DNA of 46,124 nucleotides, from NCBI GenBank assembly GCA_043806415.1, contig JAZDHB010000025.1:1-46124 (forward strand). Reading direction: 5' to 3'. The stretch comes from CAIXYX01 sp043806415. Lineage in GTDB: Archaea; Micrarchaeota; Micrarchaeia; Anstonellales; Anstonellaceae. The translations under genes were made by a program, and so were the position numbers. The stretch's first letter is position 1, and every line of letters begins with the position of its first letter. This document shows, one piece after another, positions 17,772-24,438 of the stretch. The notes under the pieces are model-generated. The model saw nothing but the letters and a program-made list of their open reading frames with translations. It had not been told where the DNA came from and did not search any database.

Positions 17772-17915
17772 CTAACGGAGCTCAAGATGGAGCTTCTGGG
17801 CGCGCGCAATGGTGGCATCCCGGGCCGGATTGGGCGCCTTGGCTAGCCAGTGAGCGAGAAACCGCTCGGCTTCTTCCGGAGCCAGTTCGACTATGTATTG
17901 GATAGGTTTAGCCAT
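17772..17915 (-). CDS. 47-residue protein, possible antitoxin of the GNAT gene
   Basis: Starts MAKPIQYIVELAPEEAERFL and ends ARAQKLHLELR. It is immediately upstream of the GNAT gene on the same strand, with its stop only 3 bases from the next candidate start, the close coupling typical of toxin-antitoxin pairs. It is shorter than the ribbon-helix-helix (DUF1778) antitoxins usually paired with TacT toxins, and I do not recognise its family. A TATA-like TTATATTAC lies ~15-20 bases upstream. Confidence 0.55.
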   Translation of the reverse strand: MAKPIQYIVELAPEEAERFLAHWLAKAPNPARDATIARAQKLHLELR

Positions 17916-17987
17916 GCACTTCGCCTCGGGTAATATAAGATGCCGAACGGGCTTAATAACGCTTTGGAGGCGGGTTTCCGATCGAAG

Positions 17988-18422
17988 CTAAGTCCGTTCA
18001 GCACGCCGTAGCCATTCGCTTTTCCTTTCCAGTTTGGCATCCAGCGACTCCTTGACGCCCATCCACTTGAATCCGCAGAACGGGGCATCCACTTTCGCCG
18101 TCCGCCTCTTCGCGCTCACCATAAAGCCGAGCGCCGGGACGAATTTCCGTCTTTTCCTCGAGCCCACGTTGAATTCCCCCTGCACGATCGCCTGATGCAC
18201 CTGTGCGTCGATGCCGCACTGGGCCGCGACGGCCCGCTTGAGGGCTTCCACCGGATCCTCGCCGGCATAGACGAATACGGACGGAAGGGCGAAAAGGCTT
18301 TTTCCGGCAAAATCCTTCGTCTCCAGGAAGAGGTACCTTCCCTCGTCCTCGAGCAGGGCGCAGGCTAGGGCGACCGGCTTCTTGGCTTCGAGCAATTTCC
18401 TTCGGCGCATGATTGAATGCAT
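17988..18422 (-). CDS. Nudix-fold protein with degenerate catalytic box
   Basis: 144 residues. The fold is suggested by VALACALLEDEGRYLFLETKDF followed by a region aligned to the Nudix box, GEDPVEALKRAVAAQCGID. In that box the catalytic glutamates are missing (RExxEE replaced by RAVAAQ), so hydrolase activity is doubtful. The second half has a basic patch (GSRKRRKF, SAKRR). Start ATG 18422; ATG 18410 is an alternative. It may be a regulatory or RNA-binding Nudix relative. The call depends on a weak motif match. Confidence 0.55.
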   Translation of the reverse strand: MHSIMRRRKLLEAKKPVALACALLEDEGRYLFLETKDFAGKSLFALPSVFVYAGEDPVEALKRAVAAQCGIDAQVHQAIVQGEFNVGSRKRRKFVPALGFMVSAKRRTAKVDAPFCGFKWMGVKESLDAKLERKSEWLRRAERT

Positions 18423-18464
18423 CCCGTAATGTTCTTATTGATGCCTTGTCAGATTTATTCTGTT

Positions 18465-18541
18465 GCCGGTGTCGCATAACCTGGCAGCGCGCGAAGCCTT
18501 TTTCTTTCGTGCCGAAAGAAAAAGCCTTCAGGGAAAAAGAA
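18465..18541 (+). pseudogene. Truncated tRNA-Ser 5' half with intron-type hairpin
   Basis: GCCGGTGTCGCATAACCTGG is identical to the first 20 bases of the intact tRNA-Ser 121 bases downstream. The copy then loses about 13 bases including the anticodon, and resumes with the same intron hairpin (arms 18494-18508 and 18514-18528, one C-C mismatch) and the same GCCTTCAGGGAAAA tail. It has no 3' half. A remnant of tandem duplication of the 5' half plus intron. Confidence 0.75.
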
Positions 18542-18552
18542 AGGGCGATTTG

Positions 18553-18560
18553 TTATAAAA
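18553..18560 (+). promoter_or_regulatory. TATA box for tRNA-Ser
   Basis: TTATAAAA, 26 bases before the tRNA 5' end, the expected archaeal spacing. It lies between the truncated copy and the intact gene, so the intact gene has its own promoter. Confidence 0.65.
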
Positions 18561-18585
18561 TGATACAGGGTAGAATCACTCTGTT

Positions 18586-18736
18586 GCCGGTGTCGCATAA
18601 CCTGGTAGTGCGCTGGTCTTGAAGAAGCCTTTTCTTTCTGTGAAAGAAAAGCCTTCAGGGAAAAGAAAGTCCCGAAGGGAGGCTTCCAGATAACCAGTCC
18701 CTTACGGGATTGCAGGTTCAAATCCTGCCGCCGGCG
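18586..18736 (+). tRNA. tRNA-Ser (TGA anticodon) with a 68-base intron
   Basis: Exons are 18586-18623 and 18692-18736; the intron is 18624-18691, after position 37. Acceptor GCCGGTG pairs with CGCCGGC (one T-G wobble); anticodon stem CTGGT/ACCAG encloses CTTGAA|A, anticodon TGA. A long variable arm TCCC-TTAC-GGGA marks a class II tRNA, as expected for serine, and the discriminator is G. T arm GCAGG-TTCAAAT-CCTGC is perfect. The intron folds as CTTTTCTTTC/GAAAGAAAAG within GAAGCC/GGCTTC. Confidence 0.92.
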
Positions 18737-18818
18737 CTCACTTCGCTCGCTTGTCGGCAGTTTGAGCCCTGCGGGCTCAAAACCCTCGCGCATCTGGCGC
18801 TCGGTCCTGCCGCCGGCG
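18723..18818 (+). repeat. Duplicated tRNA-Ser 3' end enclosing hairpins
   Basis: The last 14 bases of tRNA-Ser (TCCTGCCGCCGGCG, 18723-18736) recur at 18805-18818. The 68 bases between hold a TTCGC hairpin, a sequence partly complementary to the tRNA end, and the hairpin TTTGAGCCCTGCGGGCTCAAA. The same layout and the same TTTGAGCC hairpin occur after tRNA-Thr. Confidence 0.85.
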
Positions 18819-18864
18819 ATTGATTATTTAACTGTCGCATTCTTATCCCTCTAGAGGTTTTCCC

Positions 18865-19020
18865 ATGGGAATGAGCAAGCACGATCTGGAGCGAAAAAGG
18901 CAGAACATGAAGCGGCGCGTGGAGGAGCTGGAGCTCCTCGTCAAGAACGACCCGCTCAAGCGCAAGCCCCAGATCCACGAGGAGCTCGAGAAGCTCAAGA
19001 AGCAGCTCGCCGAGAACTAG
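18865..19020 (+). CDS. 51-residue coiled-coil protein
   Basis: Starts MGMSKHDLERKRQNMKRRVE and ends EELEKLKKQLAEN. Highly charged heptads with leucines indicate a short coiled coil; no other motif. AGAGGT lies ~9 bases before the ATG, and a TATA-like GATTATTTAAC ~32 bases before it. Strong G/C third-position use, matching neighbouring genes, supports coding. Function unknown. Confidence 0.7.
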   Translation: MGMSKHDLERKRQNMKRRVEELELLVKNDPLKRKPQIHEELEKLKKQLAEN

Positions 19021-19050
19021 TTTTCGGCCCTTTCAATCTTTTCCGCCTTT

Positions 19051-19365
19051 TTACTCTTTACTCGATTTTCGGAAGGCGTCGATCAGCCCGTGGGCGTAGT
19101 TGATGGCCCCGAACGCGGTCACGTAATCCTTCTTCTTGAGGAAATATTTGGTGTCCTCGCAGTATTGCTCTGCCAGCTCCAGCACATATGCGTTATCCGT
19201 CGTCTTCTTCACTTCCTTGACGTTGGCGTAGAACTGGTCGATGTCGGAGCGGATCCGCTCCTCATCGTTTTTCGCGCTGGCATGGCCGGATTTTCTTTTT
19301 TTGCGCTCCATTTCCATTCCCTTTGCGACGAATTCGTTTTCTGACGTGATTTGTTGCGATATCAT
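19051..19365 (-). CDS. DUF357 family protein
   Basis: 104 residues from ATG 19365. Contains the family block ADNAYVLELAEQYCEDTKY-like region (LELAEQYCEDTKYFLKKKDY) followed by AFGAINYAHGLIDAFRK, characteristic of the archaeal DUF357 helical proteins, whose function is unknown. Start choice: a TATA at 19379-19388 on the minus strand lies ~20 bases before ATG 19365, so the longer frame beginning at 19413, inside the divergent gene's start, is unlikely. Confidence 0.82.
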   Translation of the reverse strand: MISQQITSENEFVAKGMEMERKKRKSGHASAKNDEERIRSDIDQFYANVKEVKKTTDNAYVLELAEQYCEDTKYFLKKKDYVTAFGAINYAHGLIDAFRKSSKE

Positions 19366-19378
19366 TTTAAGTCCCCGC

Positions 19379-19386
19379 CCTATAAT
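19379..19386. promoter_or_regulatory. Shared divergent TATA box
   Basis: CTATAATAG reads as a TATA element on both strands. It stands ~27-30 bases before ATG 19413 (plus) and ~20 bases before ATG 19365 (minus), so the two genes likely have overlapping leaderless promoters. Confidence 0.5.
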
Positions 19387-19412
19387 AGCCTTCGCATGCT
19401 GGGGTAGTTTCA

Positions 19413-19754
19413 ATGCTCGTCATCACCAAATCATTCATCGGCCGCGTCAAATTCGGGCAGAAGGAGGACGCCGGCGTGTACACCTGGATCGCCTATCCCA
19501 ACGACCAGTATGCGATGCATTCGGCGGTGATGAAGGTCACCCCGGTCAGCAAGAACCACGAGGAGGGCGAGGAAGAGAAGAAGCACGCGCACGTGAAAAG
19601 CGAGCAGGGAAAAGGCGGCCAAGACGGAGAAGAAGAGAGGAAAATCCAGAGCGTGAAAGTCGGAGGGGGCGATTCTTCCGTGGAGGTCGCGCCCGCCCCC
19701 GCCCGCGTCGCCACCCTCCAGCCGTTCAAGCAATTCGAGCTTTTCCTGAACTAA
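19413..19754 (+). CDS. Hypothetical protein with small N-terminal beta domain
   Basis: 113 residues, not recognised. The N-terminal ~45 residues look beta-rich (MLVITKSFIGRVKFGQ, GVYTWIAYP), followed by a lysine/glutamate-rich linker of ~35 residues and a short conserved-looking end (VATLQPFKQFELFLN). No membrane segment or cysteines. Probably cytoplasmic. It lies directly upstream of tRNA-Thr. Confidence 0.65.
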   Translation: MLVITKSFIGRVKFGQKEDAGVYTWIAYPNDQYAMHSAVMKVTPVSKNHEEGEEEKKHAHVKSEQGKGGQDGEEERKIQSVKVGGGDSSVEVAPAPARVATLQPFKQFELFLN

Positions 19755-19797
19755 ACCCTTTTTTAATTTGATTTTGGCCTATTTAACAAGCATTCAT

Positions 19798-19947
19798 GCC
19801 CTCGTAGCTCAGTGGTAGAGCGCCTGTCTCGTAAGCTTTTCTTTTCTCCTGCGGGAGAAAAGAAAACCTTGGAAATGAAAAGAGAAGCATCGGCTTTCTT
19901 CTCTTCGGGATAACAGGAGGTCACGAGTTCAAATCTCGTCGGGGGCT
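19798..19947 (+). tRNA. tRNA-Thr (CGT anticodon) with a 78-base intron
   Basis: Exons are 19798-19833 and 19912-19947; the intron is 19834-19911, after position 37. Acceptor GCCCTCG pairs with CGGGGGC (one T-G wobble). D arm GCTC-AGTGGTA-GAGC, anticodon stem CCTGT/ACAGG, loop CTCGTA|A, anticodon CGT. T arm ACGAG-TTCAAAT-CTCGT. Discriminator U, as in archaeal tRNA-Thr. The intron contains a 13-bp pyrimidine/purine hairpin (TTTTCTTTTCTCC with its complement). The 3' end is repeated at 20013-20024 (12 bases) and 21205-21225 (21 bases). Confidence 0.93.
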
Positions 19948-20024
19948 AAACTTCGTTTAGCCAGCCCGACTTTGAGCCTGCTGGCTCAAATCCCGCCAAC
20001 TGTTGTTGGCGGTCGTCGGGGGCT
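19936..20024 (+). repeat. Duplicated tRNA-Thr 3' end enclosing hairpins
   Basis: TCGTCGGGGGCT at 19936-19947 (end of the tRNA) recurs at 20013-20024. Between them are CTAAAC-TTC-GTTTAG, a near-complement of the tRNA end (AGCCAGCCCGAC), the hairpin TTTGAGCC-TGCT-GGCTCAAA, and CCGCCAAC-TGTT-GTTGGCGG. The organisation matches the tRNA-Ser 3' flank. Confidence 0.85.
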
Positions 20025-20053
20025 TGCGAAGAAAAGTTAAACTTCAATATCGA

Positions 20054-20749
20054 CTATCTGACTATGTTTGAACGATAGTAGCTACAAGTAGCATAATTTA
20101 CGCGAAATTGTGTGAATGGATAAGCGAATGTCCCGCCTCGTGACCCATCTGTATAATATTCGACAAAAAATACATTATCTCCGATTGAGCCAACTTTCTT
20201 TCCGAGCGGAAGCATTCGTCCCGTCTCATCGATAGATTTGTAGGGGTAATACGTCATATTAAATCCAGATATGTTTGATTCGGGTATAAGCTCCATCTCA
20301 ACAACCATCATTGTTTCAGAACCTAACTGTTCAATTTGTCCATTCGGCGAAATTTTAGTTTGATTTCGGCTGAGGGAGACGTCATAAAAATAATAAAAAT
20401 TCCTATTCTCTCCCGCATAAGTGCCATTAGCTACTCTTCCTGCCGGACCTCCAAGCGACCAGTCATTTGCATTTTTTAGGTTTGAAGATTGCATCCAATA
20501 CTCCTTTGGAAATGATGGCGCATCTCCATTATAATCTATGAAAAATGTCTGGACTGGGGCAAATGCATCAGTGCAATCTATGTAATCTCTGTTCAGTTTC
20601 ATCGCGCGGTCGACAGGTGGAGGTGTTTGTATTGTTCTTGGTGCAGTGTTGTCTATAGATGAACCGCTAGGAGCTGGTTGAACTACGTCTTTGAGTACGC
20701 ACCCGAAAAGGAGGGCAAGTGCAAATATCGAAATCAAAACAACTCGCAT
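20054..20749 (-). CDS. Predicted lipoprotein in the tRNA-Thr island
   Basis: 231 residues, not recognised. The N-terminus MRVVLISIFALALLFGCVL is a signal peptide with a lipobox-like LFGC, so the mature protein is probably lipid-anchored outside the cell. The remainder is beta-rich with aromatic residues (NFYYFYDVSLSRNQTKISP) and several N-glycosylation-type sequons. Codon use is AT-rich, unlike the flanking chromosome. It is 37 bases downstream of the 101-residue gene on the same strand, probably one operon. It ends close to the hairpins beside tRNA-Thr. Confidence 0.75.
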   Translation of the reverse strand: MRVVLISIFALALLFGCVLKDVVQPAPSGSSIDNTAPRTIQTPPPVDRAMKLNRDYIDCTDAFAPVQTFFIDYNGDAPSFPKEYWMQSSNLKNANDWSLGGPAGRVANGTYAGENRNFYYFYDVSLSRNQTKISPNGQIEQLGSETMMVVEMELIPESNISGFNMTYYPYKSIDETGRMLPLGKKVGSIGDNVFFVEYYTDGSRGGTFAYPFTQFRVNYATCSYYRSNIVR

Positions 20750-20786
20750 GGAAAATTCACCACTTAGATCTTTTATCTTTTTGTCA

Positions 20787-21092
20787 TTATTTCGAGTCTA
20801 ATGCCTCTTGTAGTTCTCGCTCTGCGGTTTCCCAATCTCCTCCTTGAGTCAATAGACCGAGAAGAATTCCGCCAAACAAAACGATGTTGATTGTGTTGAA
20901 CCGTCCGAACTTCTCAACTATCTTACCTTCTTCATCTAAACCAAAATAAAGAGTTCTATAAAAAAATACACGTATCGCCTCGATATTATGCCCATCTTGG
21001 GAAAGAGAAACATCAAACTTTCCACTTGCTTTTAGCTTGTCGATTGTTTTTTGCATTTTTTTATTCTCGGTAAGATCGCCCGTCTTTTCCAT
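20787..21092 (-). CDS. Small hypothetical protein in the tRNA-Thr island
   Basis: 101 residues. The N-terminal half is charged and mixed (KLKASGKFDVSLSQDGHNIE), then RVFFYRTLYFGLDEEGKIVE, and a glycine/leucine-rich hydrophobic segment (INIVLFGGILLGLLTQGG) that could be one membrane helix, followed by an acidic tail. A TATA-like TTAATATATAAC lies ~22 bases before ATG 21092. AT-rich codon use. Function unknown. Confidence 0.7.
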   Translation of the reverse strand: MEKTGDLTENKKMQKTIDKLKASGKFDVSLSQDGHNIEAIRVFFYRTLYFGLDEEGKIVEKFGRFNTINIVLFGGILLGLLTQGGDWETAERELQEALDSK

Positions 21093-21204
21093 AAGAAACT
21101 AACCGAATTGTTATATATTAATCAATCGCCAAGTGAGAATGACCTCCAAATATGGGCAAACAACGAGTTTTTAATGTCATAAGAAAACCAAACTATAACT
21201 ATCT

Positions 21205-21225
21205 GTTCAAATCTCGTCGGGGGCT
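21205..21225 (+). repeat. Right-hand att-like repeat of the tRNA-Thr 3' end
   Basis: Exact 21-base copy of 19927-19947, beginning GTTCAAATCTCG and ending GGGGGCT; the match stops on both sides. No tRNA 5' portion accompanies it. Confidence 0.85.
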
Positions 21226-21310
21226 TAAACACATCCCGGAATCAAGTTGAAGAAAAAGAAAAACAAAAAGAGAAACGCCGGATAAAATAGAAAAATCCGG
21301 GCCCGAAAGC

Positions 21311-22585
21311 CTACGCCTTCTTCTCCTCTTTCTTCTTGCCGCTCATCACCATGCCAAAGAGCTTGCGCAAAACGATGAGGCCCACCAGCGCGCCGACCAT
21401 CTCGAAGAGGGGGATGTAAGGCTCCATCTCCTCGGCGAAGGTGGCCGGGCGCACCGGCATGGAAAAGTCGGCCGTGTCCGAGAAGGCCTTGCCCTGCGGG
21501 TCCTCGAAATCCATGGCCAGGCCCATGAGCTGGGAGCCCGACGTGGCGTCCTTGTCCACGGTAACCGTATAGGTCAGGTTCACCGACTGGCCCGGCATGA
21601 GCAAATCCACGTAGCGCACCGTGCCGTCCGTAGAAAAGGGGAAGAGGGGCTTGATGCGCACTTTCAGCTTGCGCGCCTCCTGGCTGCCGGTGTTGGTGAG
21701 CGTCACCACGGTGTCCTGGGCCGCGCCTGCGCGCAGCACGGAGTTGGAAGGATAGAGGGCCGCGAAATCGGCCTTGGGCTTGACGGGCACCATGAACTGG
21801 AAGTCGAGCGAGCCGTTCTGCCGATCCTCGCCCGTGTAGTCCAGATGCACGTTCATGGGGTAGTTGCCGGGCGCCAAATCCTTGGGCGCCTCGATGGCAA
21901 ACGTGGCCGAGGCCGAGCTGCGGGCCGTAATCGAGCCCAGCGCCTGGTCCTGGCTCGACCATTTGGTCTGCACGCCGCCGCTCGAGGCTTGGGCGCGCGC
22001 CGAGGTCACGAGCGTGGGACCGGTATTCTGGAAGGTGACGGTCACCTGCGCCGTGTCGCCCGCGTAGATGTCCACCGGCGTCGAGGAGGTGACGGCGGCC
22101 GTGAAGGAGGGCGAGCCGCCCACGCGCACGTTCACGGTGTTGGCCTCGGTGAATTTGGCGAAGTTCTTCTCATACACCATGCCCACCGAAACGGGGTACG
22201 TGCCCGAGGTGGCGAGGTTGTCCACCGGGAGCAGGAAGGTGAATGTGCCGGCCGAATCCGGGTCCGAATAGCACAGGCTGTTGGTATATTGGGTGTCGGA
22301 GCCCTGGACGGAGAGCGGATAGGAGACCTTGAGCTGCACCGAGACGTGGGCGGCGCAGTTGTCGCTTTCCATGCTCCGGATATGCAGCGTGATGGCCACC
22401 ACGTGCCCCGGCAGGGCGGGCACCTCACTCACCGTGGCATTGATCAGCTGCAGCTTGGGGTTGACGGAGGAGAAGGCCGCCCCGGAGAAAAACAAAAGAA
22501 AGAAAAAGGTAATCGCTAGGGCGGTCGGCCGCCCGAAGAACGATGAGGCCTTATTATTTTTTGTTGTCATGTTCGAGGTTTTCAT
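21311..22585 (-). CDS. Surface protein with CARDB/NEW3-like repeats, exporter-associated
   Basis: About 424 residues from ATG 22585. AGGTGAT stands ~8 bases upstream, favouring this start over the GTG at 22594. Signal peptide (FFFLLFFSGAAFS), then about three beta-sandwich repeats of the archaeal S-layer-associated type (phrases such as AGDTAQVTVTFQNTGPTLV and AAQDTVVTLTNTGSQEARKL), and a C-terminal membrane helix (LVGLIVLRKLFGMVM) with a lysine-rich end. It follows the ABC-2 permease by ~27 bases on the same strand, so it is the last gene of the exporter operon. Probably an extracellular accessory or cargo-handling subunit. Confidence 0.8.
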   Translation of the reverse strand: MKTSNMTTKNNKASSFFGRPTALAITFFFLLFFSGAAFSSVNPKLQLINATVSEVPALPGHVVAITLHIRSMESDNCAAHVSVQLKVSYPLSVQGSDTQYTNSLCYSDPDSAGTFTFLLPVDNLATSGTYPVSVGMVYEKNFAKFTEANTVNVRVGGSPSFTAAVTSSTPVDIYAGDTAQVTVTFQNTGPTLVTSARAQASSGGVQTKWSSQDQALGSITARSSASATFAIEAPKDLAPGNYPMNVHLDYTGEDRQNGSLDFQFMVPVKPKADFAALYPSNSVLRAGAAQDTVVTLTNTGSQEARKLKVRIKPLFPFSTDGTVRYVDLLMPGQSVNLTYTVTVDKDATSGSQLMGLAMDFEDPQGKAFSDTADFSMPVRPATFAEEMEPYIPLFEMVGALVGLIVLRKLFGMVMSGKKKEEKKA

Positions 22586-22612
22586 CCGTATCACCTATAA
22601 TCTTATCTTCGA

Positions 22613-24437
22613 TCATGCGATCTCGCGCTTGAAGAGCATCAGGCTGAGCACCAGCGTGAAGAGGCCGAACACCGTCAGGGCCACCAAATCCGGCACCAGC
22701 TGGTAGAGCGTGAATCCCTTCACCATCACCCCGCGCAGGGCGTCGGCCGCGTAGGTCACCGGCAGGAACTCGGCCGCCGACTGCAGGATGGGCGGCATGG
22801 TCTGCACCGGGAAGAACGCGCCGGAGAGGAACATCATGGGCATCGAAATCAGCATGGCCAGGGCCATGTACTGCTCCTGCGTCTTGGCCATCACCGAGAG
22901 CACCATGCCCACGCCGGTCGCGCCCAGGGAGAAGATGGCGATGATGAACACCAGGTCGACGATATTCCCCGAGATGGTGACGCCGAAAAGCGCCATGGCC
23001 ACGAAAATCACCAAGGAAGAGCGCACGGTCTCCAGCAGGATGTAGAAAATCTGGGTGCCGAAGATGATGGTGACGTTCGACGTGGGCGTGAGGAAGACGC
23101 GCGTCATCGAGCCGTCCTGGCGCTCGCCGGCAATCGCCCGGCCCAGGCCCATCGTGGCTCCCTGGAATATGATGAGCGCGAGGATGGCCGGCAGCAGGAA
23201 GTCGATGCCGCGCCGGCCATAGCCGTAAGGCTGCAGGATTTGCAGCACGATAGGGCTGGCGCTTCCCTGGCCGGCTTCGGAGGAGATGAGCTCGAGCTGC
23301 TGGCCCGCCTTGTCTTGCAGCGAGATAGCCAGTTTGGCGGAAGCGGCCTGCGAGCGGGTTTGGGAAGCGAGAGCGTCGTATTGGGTGGAAGCCGTCTGCA
23401 TGTTGGAGGAGAGGGCGACCTGCGCGCCCTGCAAACCCTGGAAGAGCGCGATTTGCTGCAAGGTGGAAGCCTGCGCGTCTCCGGTGGCCAGTTCGTAGAG
23501 GCTGGCCCCGCCCACGGAAGCGGGGGTGAAGCTGTCCGCAATCTGGTTCTGGTCTATCAGAAAGCCCAGCGAGTTTTGCAGACTCAGCACCTCGGCGGAG
23601 AGGATCACCGAGGTGGCGGAAGAGCTCTGGGCCGATTCGCGGGCCAACTCGTCCACGCGCCGCTGGGTGGCGGTGGGGTCGGCCGAGGAAGCCGGCAGGA
23701 GCAGGGCGCGCGACTGCGTAAGGGATGCCTGAGCGGCCGCCGACTGGGCCGAGAGTTCGGCCAAGCGGGACGCGAGGATGGATTGGGAGAACTGGGCCGA
23801 GAACGCCTGCGCCGAGGCCTTGGCGGATGCGGCCACCGAGGAATCGGACTCGTCCACCATCAGGCTGATGGTGGCCGGATCCCCGCGCGCCACCGAGTCC
23901 GAGAATCCGGGAGGTATGACGAACAGCACTTTGATCTGTTCGGCATCCAGCATGCGCTTGCCTTCGTCCTGCGTGCCGACCTGGTATCGGATGGCGTAGG
24001 CATCCATGCTCGAGAGCTGCGCGATGACCTGCGTGGAGAGAGCGGAGTGGTCGTAGTCCGCGATGGCCGTCGGAAGGTGCTTGGGCAGGTTGCCGGCTGC
24101 GTAGCCGAAGATGACGATCATCACCAGCGGCATGAAGAAGAGGGGGGAAGAGACGCACCTTGTCGCCCTTGAGCACCATCCAGTTCTTCTTGACGATGGC
24201 CCACATCTTGGCGGGGTCCACCAACTGTTCCACCGCGCCGTTGTGGGTGGCGGCCGTGAGCTGGGGTTGGGGGGAAGGAGCCTTGGGCTCGCGGGCCGAA
24301 GGGGGCGGAGAAACGGCCTTGGAGGGAGCGGGGGGCAAGGAAGAGCCGGATTTTGAATGGGTCGAGGAGGCCGCAGAAACGGCTTTGGGCTCGGGGGTCG
24401 AAAGGGCCGAACGCGCGTTTTTCCTGTTTTCAGCCAT
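22613..24437 (-). CDS. ABC-2 type exporter permease, frameshifted near its N-terminus
   Basis: ATG 24437 starts a Ser/Pro-rich N-terminus reaching MWAIVKKNWMVLKGDKVRLF (residue ~97). The next part, LFFMPLVMIVIFGYAAGN and everything after, is in another frame. The switch falls in six consecutive C (plus-strand G 24142-24147); five would restore one frame. The full product has one N-terminal membrane helix, a ~300-residue external domain (Ala/Ser/Gln-rich helices), then five or six C-terminal helices ending LMLFKREIA, typical of ABC-2 permeases. It overlaps or abuts the ATPase gene upstream. Either a sequence error, real frameshifting, or a damaged gene. Confidence 0.82.
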
Positions 24438-24438
24438 A

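Larger units (their letters stand above)
19927..21225. mobile_element. Putative small island integrated at the tRNA-Thr 3' end
   Basis: A 21-base sequence from the T loop to the discriminator of tRNA-Thr (19927-19947) is repeated exactly at 21205-21225, the arrangement left by integrases that recombine in tRNA genes. The ~1.26 kb between is much richer in A/T than its surroundings and contains two same-strand genes (lipoprotein and small membrane protein). No integrase or origin is visible, so it would be a non-autonomous or decayed element. Inferred from sequence only. Confidence 0.7.
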
